From Candidatus Poribacteria bacterium (lineage in GTDB: Bacteria; Poribacteria; WGA-4E; WGA-3G), in contig OY282386.1 of assembly GCA_958295945.1 (NCBI GenBank), positions 4,278,001 to 4,342,000 on the forward strand: DNA of 64,000 nt, written 5' to 3'. Below the pieces are notes generated by a model. The model saw nothing but the letters and a program-made list of their open reading frames with translations. It searched no databases and was not told the DNA's origin. Of the stretch, positions 37,750 to 46,924 are shown one piece after another (positions within the stretch are counted from its first letter, which is position 1; each line of letters opens with the position of its first letter). The position numbers and the translations under genes were made by a program.

Positions 37750-40017
37750 ATGTTGTACATTGGAAATTACTGCTTATGTAAAAAGTCAAAGGTAGGTACG
37801 TGTATAAAACGTACCTTCCTTTTTGCTCTCATTTTGACATTCAGTTGTATGTTATGCCGTATTAGATGTGTCTACTGTAACCAAGTAGCAACCTATAAGC
37901 TACACGGGGAAGTTATCGATATACAAAACCATATCAGACTTAGTGGTGTAACAGTCCGTATAAACGGAGTTGAGAAAACTGCACAGACAGATAAATTCGG
38001 TCAATTTAAATTCGATGCAGTTCCAGAAGGACAATATACAATTCAGTTAACAAAAGTAAACTATCTGCTGTATGAACAGGTTGTTGATGTAAATGACACA
38101 ACGCCTTTTCTGCAAATTGAAATGAGAACTGAAGCAGAACAACTTGATACAGTTACTGTACTTGGTGCGAGACAATCTCTTGATCAATATAAAAAAACAA
38201 GTGACATATTGTTAGATGAAGTTGAACTGGAAAAACGGATGGGAATGACATTGGCGCAAACGCTTTCAGATCAACTTGGTATTTCACAACGTACCATGGG
38301 AAGTGCAGTTGCACGACCTATAATAAGGGGATTAGGCGGTGATAGATTGCTTATCCTCGAAGATGGTGAACGAAGTGGTGACAAATCTGCCTCCAGCGCA
38401 GACCACGCTGTTGCTATTGACCCAACTTCCGCAAAGTGGATAGAAATTACTCGGGGGCCAGCATCCCTTATCTACGGTTCCAGCACTTTAGGTGGCGTGA
38501 TCAACGTCAAACGCAGCAGTATCCCAGATTTTCTTCCTAAACGTCCAACCATGCGATTAACCTTTCAAGCAGAATCGGTCAATACAGGGTTAACTGGGAC
38601 AACAGGATTGATGGTGCCTGTCAATGACTTCGTAGGGAATTTAGAATGGAATCGTCGTCTTTCAGCAGATACGCAAACACCAGATGGAGTCCTTGAAAAC
38701 ACTGAACTATCTAATCTCAATTATACCATCGGCACTTCACTCATCAAGCCATGGGGATATATCGGTGTATCTGGTGGAGGCTATCGTTCAGATTACGGCA
38801 TTCCAGGGTCACCTGAGGGACATATCCATGGAGTCAACATTGCTTTGGACAGACAACGTTATGATGGGATGCTGGAATATCGTTTTAACAAGAGTTGGAT
38901 TGACAAAGTCCAACTGCGGACAGCCTATACACGATATGAACATCAGGAATTAGAGTCAAATGGTACGCTTGGCGTGGAATTCGGAGTTCTGACATACAAT
39001 TTCTCCGTGATGACATACCTATTTGACAATGTTATCACAGGTTTGTGGGGTGAATACAGAGATCATGCAACGGGTGGCTTCTATTGGACACCGCACACCC
39101 GTGAATTTGCGCTGGCTGGATACTTTACGAATCAACAAGAGATCAATCGCCTAACCTTACAAAGCGGGGTCCGATACGACGTCCGACGTGCTGAACCTTT
39201 TCGCCCTGGAACTGTTATTCAAGCAGGTACTGTTGAAAGACGTGATTTCGGTGGTTTTTCTGGTGCTGTATCAGGAATCTACCAGTGGAATGACAATCTA
39301 AGTACTGGTACAACCATCATGAAATCATACCGCACCCCTGGCATTGAGGAACTTTTCTCTGATGGTCCGCATCTTGCTGTATATTCTTATGAAATCGGCA
39401 ATGCAGAATTGGAAGCGGAAAACGGGTATGGCGGCGAAATCTATTTAGAATATACGATCAACAGATTCAATCTCAACGTGGCATTATTTCAGAATAACAT
39501 TTACAGTTATCTCAAACCAACAAATACTGGTGAAAAAGAGTGGGGTAGCGGTGCTGCTGGGTGGTTGTGGATATATCAATACAATGGACAGGATGTAGTC
39601 ATGAATGGAATTGAAACAAGTATAGAAACAGAGCTACTTCCTAACTTTGCTGTAAAAATTGGTATGAGTTATCTGAATGGGACGATTGAAGACGAAGGTA
39701 AACCTTTGGAACGTATTCCACCACTCAATGGGAGACTTGCTTTAAATTATACTTTATCTCCCTTTCATTTTCACCTGACTTCAAAATTTTCTGCGAGTCA
39801 AACACGTCTTGGTGAATTTGAAGAACCGACTGATGGATATGTTATCCACAATGTAGGGGTCTACTTTAATTACAGTTTGTGGCAGTTTGAAAATCTAATC
39901 GTCCTTGAAGTAGAGAATCTTTTTAACACTGCATACCGTGATCATCTATCCCGAATTAAAGCTGTGATGCCAGAACCGGGAAGAAACATTAAATTTTTGT
40001 ATAAAATGAATTTTTAA
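37750..40017 (+). CDS. TonB-dependent outer-membrane receptor with N-terminal carboxypeptidase-regulatory-like domain
   Basis: 755 aa, ATG with AAGGAG upstream. After the signal region (to about residue 50) is a CarboxypepD_reg-like module (LHGEVIDIQNHIRLSGVTVR). A plug domain follows (RPIIRGLGGDRLLILEDGER, EITRGPASLIYGSSTLGGVI), then a 22-strand barrel ending with a C-terminal aromatic (FLYKMNF). The plug's SASSADHAVAIDP and overall length resemble ZnuD-type zinc receptors. It starts 11 bp after the His-rich lipoprotein, so metal uptake, most likely zinc, is the best guess. Confidence 0.88.
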   Translation: MLYIGNYCLCKKSKVGTCIKRTFLFALILTFSCMLCRIRCVYCNQVATYKLHGEVIDIQNHIRLSGVTVRINGVEKTAQTDKFGQFKFDAVPEGQYTIQLTKVNYLLYEQVVDVNDTTPFLQIEMRTEAEQLDTVTVLGARQSLDQYKKTSDILLDEVELEKRMGMTLAQTLSDQLGISQRTMGSAVARPIIRGLGGDRLLILEDGERSGDKSASSADHAVAIDPTSAKWIEITRGPASLIYGSSTLGGVINVKRSSIPDFLPKRPTMRLTFQAESVNTGLTGTTGLMVPVNDFVGNLEWNRRLSADTQTPDGVLENTELSNLNYTIGTSLIKPWGYIGVSGGGYRSDYGIPGSPEGHIHGVNIALDRQRYDGMLEYRFNKSWIDKVQLRTAYTRYEHQELESNGTLGVEFGVLTYNFSVMTYLFDNVITGLWGEYRDHATGGFYWTPHTREFALAGYFTNQQEINRLTLQSGVRYDVRRAEPFRPGTVIQAGTVERRDFGGFSGAVSGIYQWNDNLSTGTTIMKSYRTPGIEELFSDGPHLAVYSYEIGNAELEAENGYGGEIYLEYTINRFNLNVALFQNNIYSYLKPTNTGEKEWGSGAAGWLWIYQYNGQDVVMNGIETSIETELLPNFAVKIGMSYLNGTIEDEGKPLERIPPLNGRLALNYTLSPFHFHLTSKFSASQTRLGEFEEPTDGYVIHNVGVYFNYSLWQFENLIVLEVENLFNTAYRDHLSRIKAVMPEPGRNIKFLYKMNF

Positions 40018-40057
40018 GCAAGTTTCAATATTAAATATGCACATTGTCCATTGATAG

Positions 40058-40082
40058 CGGGCGGGGAAACCCTGCCCCTACG
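40058..40082. repeat. Solo REP-like unit
   Basis: CGGGCGGGGAAACCCTGCCC followed by CTACG: a single copy of the GTAGGGGCGGGG family seen at 6636. It is the only feature noted in the 437-bp gap 40018-40454; a 66-codon frame on the minus strand there is not supported. Confidence 0.5.
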
Positions 40083-40454
40083 AACTCGGTGTCGTCATCT
40101 GCCGAAAAAAATCGGAAGATTATTATTTAATATTGCTTAGTATTTGTGCAAATATATTTGACTGAGATTCTTGCAATGGTTCTAAACTTAACTACCTTAG
40201 ACACGGAATGCTTTTGCAGACATGAAAATGCGCTTAGGTATGCAACAAAGTTGCTTGTTTTTCCGTTTGAAAAACCATTTTCTTGAGCGTTTTATACTGT
40301 TTTGTATTAGAAATAAGCCTATTTTTTTCATAAAACAAGGTTCTTAGATTCACATTTTCATGCTCTAACAGCGTATTAAGAAATCTCAGATTATTAACAG
40401 AATCTGTATGGATATATCTATATCTACAATCCATACAACAATAGGAGTAAAGAA

Positions 40455-40865
40455 TTGAAAAAATATTTTAGTCAAGGATTCGTAGACTCTGTTGGCGCAT
40501 GTATATCTCTTTCATGTGCTATCCATTGCATGGCGATGCCCCTTTTGGTTACATTTTTACCATTGATTGGTCTTGGTTTTTTTGTCAGTGAACCCGCGGA
40601 ATTAGTCATCATCGGTGGGGCAGTTGTGCTTGCATTGGGAAGCATCGTTTGGGGAGTTCGTCATCATCGTCGTTGGAGGGCATTCCTTGTCCTAATCGTA
40701 GGAATTGCATTTATTGCTACTGCACATATTTCTGCTGAAGGAATTTATGAGGTGATCTTACATATTTCTGGAGGAATCTCTCTTGCATCCGCACACCTCG
40801 TAAATCGACATCTGTGTAAAACCTGCGCTGCATGTGAAGAAGAACATGCTGGCGTATCGCATTAA
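40455..40865 (+). CDS. MerC-domain membrane protein
   Basis: 136 aa from a TTG at 40455 with AGGAGT 7-12 bases upstream. It has four hydrophobic segments. The first contains SLSCAIHCMAMPLL, the Cys pair of the MerC mercury-transport family. The C-terminus carries a second cysteine cluster, HLCKTCAACEEEH. MerC-like proteins near zinc/TonB genes have been annotated as metal transport accessories, so the ion here may be zinc rather than mercury (inference). Confidence 0.78.
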   Translation: MKKYFSQGFVDSVGACISLSCAIHCMAMPLLVTFLPLIGLGFFVSEPAELVIIGGAVVLALGSIVWGVRHHRRWRAFLVLIVGIAFIATAHISAEGIYEVILHISGGISLASAHLVNRHLCKTCAACEEEHAGVSH

Positions 40866-40930
40866 TTAACTTAACGTGAGTTCGGCAAAAGATTTAGGGT
40901 TCTAAAGAAAGCGTTGCTGTCGGGATCCGT

Positions 40931-41269
40931 TTGCATTCCGGCCAGCGGGTTTCTATCAAGGAAGGGCACGTGCTGCCTAAAGGAGACCATACAACAGTGT
41001 TTAATTTTTTTAATTCGCAGAAGCAGAGTGACCCACAGCAACTCGTCCAAGTCAAATCGTGGGTCTCCCAAGCTTTTGACCTATCAGAAGACATCTCCGT
41101 AATGATTACTCAGTTGCAGTGCACCGAAGAAGGCTGTCCGCCTATTGAAACGGTCATTGCAATCATGGGAACACCGGGAAAGCCTCGGCAATACAAAATT
41201 CACAAACCGCTGTCAGAGGTAAAGCAGACGGACATCGTTAGTTTGACCGCTGACTATAGTAAAGTTTAG
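40931..41269 (+). CDS. Small conserved CTEEGCPP-type protein next to CobW
   Basis: 112 aa from a TTG at 40931; the frame is open back to a stop at about 40900, and no better start exists, so the N-terminus is uncertain. The core VMITQLQCTEEGCPPIETVI is a conserved phrase I associate with small proteins encoded beside CobW-type GTPases. The two Cys (C-x4-C) could bind metal. Function is unknown. It begins the G+C-richer block that runs to about 43.8 kb. Confidence 0.65.
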   Translation: MHSGQRVSIKEGHVLPKGDHTTVFNFFNSQKQSDPQQLVQVKSWVSQAFDLSEDISVMITQLQCTEEGCPPIETVIAIMGTPGKPRQYKIHKPLSEVKQTDIVSLTADYSKV

Positions 41270-41312
41270 AATTAAGAAGACATTTCAAGGCACTTGCAAG
41301 TACCACAAGTCC

Positions 41313-41335
41313 CGTAGGGGCGAGGTTTCCTCGCC
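41313..41335. repeat. Solo REP-like unit before cobW
   Basis: CGTAGGGGCGAGGTTTCCTC followed by GCC, a member of the CGTAGGGG family, in the 124-bp gap between the CTEEGCPP gene and the CobW gene. Confidence 0.5.
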
Positions 41336-41393
41336 CTCTGAGACGGGTCCTATTAATTGTCCATTCCACTATAAATTCAACAAGGAGAGAAAG

Positions 41394-42746
41394 ATGAACA
41401 CAAGCATGCTAAACAATCAAGTCCCCGTCACCGTGTTAACGGGCTTTTTGGGGTCTGGTAAAACCACGCTTCTCAACCGCATTCTCACCGAAAACCATGG
41501 CAAACGTATCGCTGTCATCGAAAACGAGTTTGGCGAGATCGGTGTCGATAATGATTTGGTCATCGGTGCCGAAGAAGAGATTTTCGAGATGAACAATGGT
41601 TGCATCTGCTGCACGGTACGCGGTGATCTCATCCGTATTTTGGGGAATCTGATGAAGCGTCGTGATAAGTTCGACTACATCATGGTCGAAACCACAGGGC
41701 TTGCGGACCCCGGGCCAGTTGCTCAGACGTTCTTCATGGACACCGAAATGCAGGAGAAACTGCAACTGGATTCCGTCACGACGGTGGTGGATGCCAAACA
41801 CATCTGGCAGCACATCGATGACAGCGACGAGGCGCGTGAACAGATTGCCTTTGCCGATGTCATTTTGTTGAACAAGATTGACCTTGTGACCGAGAAAGAG
41901 TTAGATCAACTGGAAGCCAGAATTCGCGGCATGAACGGTGCAGCGAAGATTTATCAAACGAAAAACGCCGTGGTTGAAATGGACAAGATTCTCAATGTCG
42001 GCGGATTCGATCTCGACCGGGCGATGGAGGTTGACCCACAGTTTATGGAACCGGAGTATCCATTTGAATGGGCTGGTGTTTATAACTTTTCGGAAAGCGC
42101 GCATGAACTTGTTCTCCAAGAAGGTCCTGACCCGACGATGAAAGTCGCGTTGGTACCCGTAAATGAGTCAACCGATGAAGCTTTGGAGGCCGCTGTTGAG
42201 CCAGTCGTTATGGTTTTCTCCGATGACGAGCATGAACTTTCGGCGGGTAGCACCCTTCAACCGAGTGGACAACTCATTGCGTTGAATCTCACAGCCGATG
42301 AATTACGCTTTGATGTGCAGATCGACCGCCCCGGTGCTTACGCGCTGTTTACCGAGCATCACCCCGACGAATTTCAAGCACAACTCTTTGGCAACGGCAC
42401 CCTTGTCAAGCCAGTTGTTGAACGCGAATTTAAGCCAGACCACGAACATGATGACGAAGTCACATCGGTCGGCATCACAACCCCCGGCGACCTCGATCCC
42501 GACCGGCTGAACGATTGGATTAGCGATCTGCTTCGGACAAAAGGTGTTGACATCTTCCGCATGAAAGGTATTCTAAGCATCAAGGGGGAGCCAAACCGAT
42601 TCGTCTTCCAAGGTGTTCATATGCTCTTCGACGGTCGTCCCGACCGCCCGTGGGATGGTGAACCGCGCAACAATAGCCTCATCTTCATCGGGCGCAACCT
42701 CGACCGGGCTGAATTGACTGAGGGGTTTGAAGCATGTCTCGCTTGA
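41394..42746 (+). CDS. CobW/ZNG1-type GTP-binding metallochaperone
   Basis: 450 aa, ATG with AAGGAGAG upstream. G1 is GFLGSGKTTLLNRIL (residue about 17), the CxCC metal motif is NNGCICCTVRGDL (about 70), followed by ETTGLADPGPV and the NKID G4 motif. These chaperones load zinc or cobalt into client enzymes. It is about 120 residues longer than the basic family: residues about 225-340 form an extra beta-rich region, with a His-Asp stretch (PDHEHDDE) just before the usual C-terminal CobW_C domain (RMKGILSIKGEPNRFVFQGV). Its end overlaps the WD40 gene by 13 bp. The client is unknown. Confidence 0.9.
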   Translation: MNTSMLNNQVPVTVLTGFLGSGKTTLLNRILTENHGKRIAVIENEFGEIGVDNDLVIGAEEEIFEMNNGCICCTVRGDLIRILGNLMKRRDKFDYIMVETTGLADPGPVAQTFFMDTEMQEKLQLDSVTTVVDAKHIWQHIDDSDEAREQIAFADVILLNKIDLVTEKELDQLEARIRGMNGAAKIYQTKNAVVEMDKILNVGGFDLDRAMEVDPQFMEPEYPFEWAGVYNFSESAHELVLQEGPDPTMKVALVPVNESTDEALEAAVEPVVMVFSDDEHELSAGSTLQPSGQLIALNLTADELRFDVQIDRPGAYALFTEHHPDEFQAQLFGNGTLVKPVVEREFKPDHEHDDEVTSVGITTPGDLDPDRLNDWISDLLRTKGVDIFRMKGILSIKGEPNRFVFQGVHMLFDGRPDRPWDGEPRNNSLIFIGRNLDRAELTEGFEACLA

Positions 42747-43789
42747 ACAACATGAGCAACCGCATTCTCCAGCCCTCTCAACTGCGCGAAAATTGGACGG
42801 CAACCATCAGCGACCACGTCATTGATCTGGCGTGGTCGCCTGATGGGAAATACATCGCTGCCGCGTCGGTTCTCGGTCCGGTGACAATTTTTGAAGGGCA
42901 TCGTCAAGCGGTTATCCATGCCTTTGAAGGGCATGAATTCGGTACAATGTCGATCGCATGGTGTCCAGACGGCAAGGTGCTTGCAAGCGCAGGACAAGAT
43001 GGGAAAATTCGGTTGTGGGATATGACAAGTGGCGAAGCGACCCATTCGCTTGACGGGGGCGCAGCATGGGTTGAGCACCTATCTTGGAGTGGCGGCGAAA
43101 AACCGATACTCGCCTCTGCCGCGGGTCGTAAGTTGAAACTCTGGAACGCTGTCGGTGAACTTGTTCGCGAATATCCCGACCATCGGAGCACGATTTCTGG
43201 TCTCCAGTGGAAACCGCGTGTAAAGCAACTTGCCTCGATTACCTACGGCGGTGTCACGCTGTGGGACCCGCAACAGTCGGAAGCCCTCCACCGATTGGAA
43301 TGGCAAGGCTCATCACTGGTGATTGCGTGGAGCCCTGACGGCAAACACATCGCCACCGGAGATCAAGATTCGACTGTACACTTCTGGATTATGTCTACCG
43401 GTGAGGACTTGCAAATGACTGGCTATCCGACGAAAGTGCGAGAAGTCTCGTGGGATGCCACGAGTCGATACTTGGCTACGGGAGGCGGTCAGGATCTTAC
43501 GGTGTGGGATTGTTCCGGTCGCGGACCGGCTGGTACCAAACCCATTACGCTTTCCGGGCATCAGGATTTTCTCAGCGTTGTGCGATTTCAACATCGCGGA
43601 AAACTGCTTGCCTCAGGCTGTGCCGACGGTCTGGTCTACGTCTGGCAATTGCGAGGTAACCTCCGTTCTCGGGCGGTTCATGAAGCCGCTCTGACAGCGG
43701 GGGTCGCAAACCTCGTTTGGTCACCGAATGACCAGTATATTGCTGTTGGTGACGAGTCGGGTGGGGTGAGCGTTTTTTCAATTAGTTAA
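42734..43789 (+). CDS. WD40-repeat protein coupled to CobW
   Basis: 351 aa, no signal peptide, so cytoplasmic. Seven WD40-type blades: DLAWSPDGKYIAAASVLGPV, SIAWCPDGKVLASAGQDGKI, IAWSPDGKHIATGDQDSTV, VVRFQHRGKLLASGCADGLV, LVWSPNDQYIAVGDESGGV. The start overlaps the CobW stop by 13 bp, so translation is probably coupled. It may be the partner or client scaffold of the GTPase (inference). Confidence 0.85.
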   Translation: MSRLNNMSNRILQPSQLRENWTATISDHVIDLAWSPDGKYIAAASVLGPVTIFEGHRQAVIHAFEGHEFGTMSIAWCPDGKVLASAGQDGKIRLWDMTSGEATHSLDGGAAWVEHLSWSGGEKPILASAAGRKLKLWNAVGELVREYPDHRSTISGLQWKPRVKQLASITYGGVTLWDPQQSEALHRLEWQGSSLVIAWSPDGKHIATGDQDSTVHFWIMSTGEDLQMTGYPTKVREVSWDATSRYLATGGGQDLTVWDCSGRGPAGTKPITLSGHQDFLSVVRFQHRGKLLASGCADGLVYVWQLRGNLRSRAVHEAALTAGVANLVWSPNDQYIAVGDESGGVSVFSIS

Positions 43790-43839
43790 AGCTCAACATT
43801 CAAACGGAGGCAGTTGCACGATTTCTTACTTCGGTTATC

Positions 43840-44931
43840 TTATGGAGATAAAGATTTGACACAACGAAACCCAACCAGTTGACTCGTGGAAGCAGGATCA
43901 TTGCCACGTCTATATGTAATCCATATCCTTGGTTGACCACTTTCTACCCAAGAACCTCCCCTGACAGAACGTGAAGAACTGATGTTCCTAAAATTCTCAA
44001 GAATATCTTCTATGTTTCTGTCACCACTCAACGGATTGTTCTTGGGTGGAACGTTGTAATAATCATTGTCATATTCATCCAAACACCATTCCAACACATT
44101 GCCAACTATGTCATATAAACCATATCCGTTTGGAGGATAATCACCGACAGGGGTCGTTGCACCAGTGATACCGATATTCAAACTATAATTAACCTTATCG
44201 TCATCAAGCGTATTACCCCATGGATACTTTTGTCCTTCTACACCACCGCGTGCGGCTTTCTCCCATTCTGCTTCAGTTGGCAACCTTTTACCTATCCACT
44301 TTGAATATGCAACTGCAGCATACCAAGTCACATACGCTACAGGATGGTCAGCAATGTCACTTGGGAAAGTATTATCAGTCCATCTTGCCAGATAATTGCC
44401 ATCATGGAATCGGTTGGGGATACTATTCTTTTGCCATGACGGATTACTCTCTATGAATTTCTTATATTGATTATTTGTCACCTCATAGATGTCAATATAG
44501 AAAGCGTCAATATGGACAGCCTGTCCGCGTTGAGCAATACTCCCTGATTCTCCACTGACACTCCCTAACTGAAATTCTCCTGCAGGAATCAGTGCCATAT
44601 CCTCCGGTATTTCAGTTTCTTCAACAGTGAAGGTAATCGTCCGGTTTCCACCATCCCAATTGAGTTCAATTTCAAGATTACCCAAAGGGAAAGGACCAGT
44701 AATTGAAACTACTTTACCAGTTAGATTAGACTCTCCATCCGAAACAGTTAGATTTCGTGGTGTGCGTTCAAATGTGATTGTAATTGTAGAATCTGTAAAT
44801 ATAGTGCTACCATCAGGTGGATTCACCGATTGAATTACAATCGTATCTTCTGCTTCTTCTCCACATCCAACCAAGGATAATATTAGTATAGATATTAGAA
44901 TGAGAATAGTATGTAATAAGCGATTAATCAA
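43840..44931 (-). CDS. SUMF1/EgtB-type (formylglycine-generating-enzyme-like) lipoprotein
   Basis: 363 aa. Lipoprotein signal (ILSLVGC at about residue 22), then a beta-sandwich domain (NPPDGSTIFTDSTITITFE; Big_5-like) to about 110. A C-terminal FGE-sulfatase domain follows: IPAGEFQLGSVSGE, IDIYEVTNNQYKKFIE, HPVAYVTWYAAVAYSKWIGK, RLPTEAEWEKAARGG, YDIVGNVLEWCLDEY and SVRGGSWVES. One Cys is in GNVLEWC and another near the end (GFRCVKS), but the paired catalytic cysteines of true sulfatase-activating enzymes are not evident, so a binding or other role is likely. It is convergent with the WD40 gene. Confidence 0.83.
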   Translation of the reverse strand: MINRLLHTILILISILILSLVGCGEEAEDTIVIQSVNPPDGSTIFTDSTITITFERTPRNLTVSDGESNLTGKVVSITGPFPLGNLEIELNWDGGNRTITFTVEETEIPEDMALIPAGEFQLGSVSGESGSIAQRGQAVHIDAFYIDIYEVTNNQYKKFIESNPSWQKNSIPNRFHDGNYLARWTDNTFPSDIADHPVAYVTWYAAVAYSKWIGKRLPTEAEWEKAARGGVEGQKYPWGNTLDDDKVNYSLNIGITGATTPVGDYPPNGYGLYDIVGNVLEWCLDEYDNDYYNVPPKNNPLSGDRNIEDILENFRNISSSRSVRGGSWVESGQPRIWITYRRGNDPASTSQLVGFRCVKSLSP

Positions 44932-45036
44932 AATGTCTCCTTGTAATCATAACGATAATGTCAGATGAATGACCGAATGGTCTGTCTACTCCTACAATGC
45001 AATAATGGACACTCCACTAATGCTTGTTAAAAATAG

Positions 45037-45888
45037 TCATTGATGGTTCGTATCAAACACCTGTTGCATTTCCACTTTCAACAACTCAAACAGTTTGCTC
45101 TTCAAGTCAATTAGGTCTCTCACTGTAGTATCTCTTGGTCGTAGTAATGGCACATCCACTACTGCTTTTATAGATGCCGGTCTTGCAGTTAGGACATAAA
45201 TTCTATCAGCGAGTATAAGTGCCTCCTCAATATCGTGGGTAATAAGAAGCACTGTCTGCCTCTCTTTGTTCCATATATTCAAAAGTATGGATTGCATCAT
45301 AGTGCGTGTCATTGCATCTAAAGCACCGAAAGGTTCATCCAATAGTAGAAAATCCTTCTTGAACAGAAGAGTCCGAACCAATGCTACCCGTTGACGCATA
45401 CCACCAGAAAGTTGCATCGGATAACTTTTTTCAAACCCCTGCAAACCAAGCTGCGTCAATAATTCAAGTGCTTCGTTTTTTGTATCCTTAAGTGATTCCT
45501 CTTGTATTTCAGGACCAATGAGCACATTCTTCAATACTGTCCACCATTGTAATAGAAGATCCTTAAGTGATTCCTCTTGTATTTCAGGACCAATGAGCAC
45601 ATTCTTCAATACTGTCCGCCATTGTAATAGAAGATCCTTTTGTTGCATATATCCAAATGCCCCAATATTATCTTGAAGACGTTTGCCATTTAGGTAAATT
45701 TCACCTGAAAGCGGCGTTATAAGTCCAGAGATGATATTGAATAACGTGCTCTTACCACATCCTGAAGGACCAAGCAGTGCGACAAATTCTCCTTTGTTGA
45801 CAGAAAAGTTCAAGTTGTTCAATACTTGTATTTTTGTTTTGTGCTGAACAAATTCATGTGATAAATCTATTGCCTCAAGTATTGTCAT
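45037..45888 (-). CDS. ABC transporter ATPase (nitrate/sulfonate/taurine type) with internal 25-residue duplication
   Basis: 283 aa. Walker A GPSGCGKST (about residue 40), Q-loop GYMQQKD, signature LSGGMRQRVAL, Walker B LLLDEPFGALDA, H-loop ITHDIEEALILADRIYVLT. It belongs to the SsuB/TauB/NrtD-like group. Directly after the Q-loop, a 25-residue unit beginning LLLQWRTVLKNVLIGPEIQE occurs twice, from a 75-bp tandem duplication. The extra copy sits in the alpha-helical subdomain between Q-loop and signature. No permease or binding protein is encoded nearby. Confidence 0.88.
   Translation of the reverse strand: MTILEAIDLSHEFVQHKTKIQVLNNLNFSVNKGEFVALLGPSGCGKSTLFNIISGLITPLSGEIYLNGKRLQDNIGAFGYMQQKDLLLQWRTVLKNVLIGPEIQEESLKDLLLQWWTVLKNVLIGPEIQEESLKDTKNEALELLTQLGLQGFEKSYPMQLSGGMRQRVALVRTLLFKKDFLLLDEPFGALDAMTRTMMQSILLNIWNKERQTVLLITHDIEEALILADRIYVLTARPASIKAVVDVPLLRPRDTTVRDLIDLKSKLFELLKVEMQQVFDTNHQ
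45485..45634 (-). repeat. 75-bp in-frame tandem duplication
   Basis: Two adjacent 75-bp units, with one base difference noted (CCACC versus CCGCC, giving W or R). The near-identity points to a recent event. Confidence 0.9.
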
Positions 45889-45942
45889 AAACCTAAGTTT
45901 CCACTAAAAAATCTACGCTGCATGATACTATGAGAAATATTA

Positions 45943-46818
45943 TTAACTACGAGCAGCACGTTGGTGGAAATAACGAATGAGAGGAATAATGTATGATTCA
46001 TCTGTTTTGATATCTATGTTATCCACTTTACTTGACCGTAATGTCCGAAGTCGTTCCTCTTCTGATTGACATATATGTTCTGAATATAAGTGCCTGCCAT
46101 GATCAGACCTTGTATCAACAACGATCTTTGCACCAGTTTCTGGATCTGTTAATGTTATAAGTCCGACATTTGGCATTTCCAATTCTCTTCGATCTTTCAG
46201 TGTGATTGCGATTAATGAATGTCTTTTCGCGGTTACACGTAACTGCTTTTGATAGTCAGTATCCATTAAATCCGAAATAAGAAACACAACACTATGCGGT
46301 TTTAGAATCTTATTTGCAAAGGAAAGGACCTCAGAAATATCTGTCCCCGCATGATTAGGTTGAAAACGGAGAATGTCTCTGACTACTCTCAGGACATGTC
46401 TTTTCCCTTTACGCGGTGGGACATAATGTTCTACTGTATCAGTAAAGCAGATGAGGCCAACTTTGTCATTGTTTCTGATTGCTGAAAAAGCAAGTAGTGC
46501 AGCAATTTCTGCTGCTATCTCGGCTTTTGTTTCTGAAATACTCCCAAACTGTGTGGATGCACTCACGTCAACGAGTAACATCATTACCAATTCACGTTCT
46601 TCAACGTATTTTTTGATATATGCATGTCCCATCCGTGCTGTGACATTCCAATCAATTGTCCGAATTTCGTCTCCCTCCTGATATTCCCGAACTTCATCAA
46701 AAGTTATCCCTTGTCCTTTGAATATACTTCTATATTCACCAGCAAAAATGGTGTTCACTAAGCGATTTGTGAATATATCAATACGTTGTATCTTCTTAAG
46801 AATCTCTTTTTCATCCAT
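45943..46818 (-). CDS. DUF58-family protein with vWA-like fold
   Basis: 291 aa, no membrane segment. The DUF58 core GDEIRTIDWNVTARMGHAYI (about residues 50-70) is followed by a vWA-like domain with the MIDAS-type motif LLVDVSASTQFG and a later FLISDLMDTDY. DUF58 proteins are usually encoded beside MoxR ATPases and membrane vWA proteins; neither is seen here. It lies 54 bp upstream of the ABC ATPase gene on the same strand. Confidence 0.85.
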   Translation of the reverse strand: MDEKEILKKIQRIDIFTNRLVNTIFAGEYRSIFKGQGITFDEVREYQEGDEIRTIDWNVTARMGHAYIKKYVEERELVMMLLVDVSASTQFGSISETKAEIAAEIAALLAFSAIRNNDKVGLICFTDTVEHYVPPRKGKRHVLRVVRDILRFQPNHAGTDISEVLSFANKILKPHSVVFLISDLMDTDYQKQLRVTAKRHSLIAITLKDRRELEMPNVGLITLTDPETGAKIVVDTRSDHGRHLYSEHICQSEEERLRTLRSSKVDNIDIKTDESYIIPLIRYFHQRAARS

Positions 46819-46924
46819 ACAACTTCCGTTTAGATACAGATTTTGGTTGCATAATTATACATTTGCCTTTATATTATCAGATAAGTAGTGAGAAATCAAC
46901 AACTTTATGAGTGTGAGGACACCA

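Noticed and set aside
40234-40434. 66-codon minus-strand frame between the TonB receptor and the MerC-like gene
   Set aside because: No ribosome-binding site or family; composition like the non-coding surroundings.
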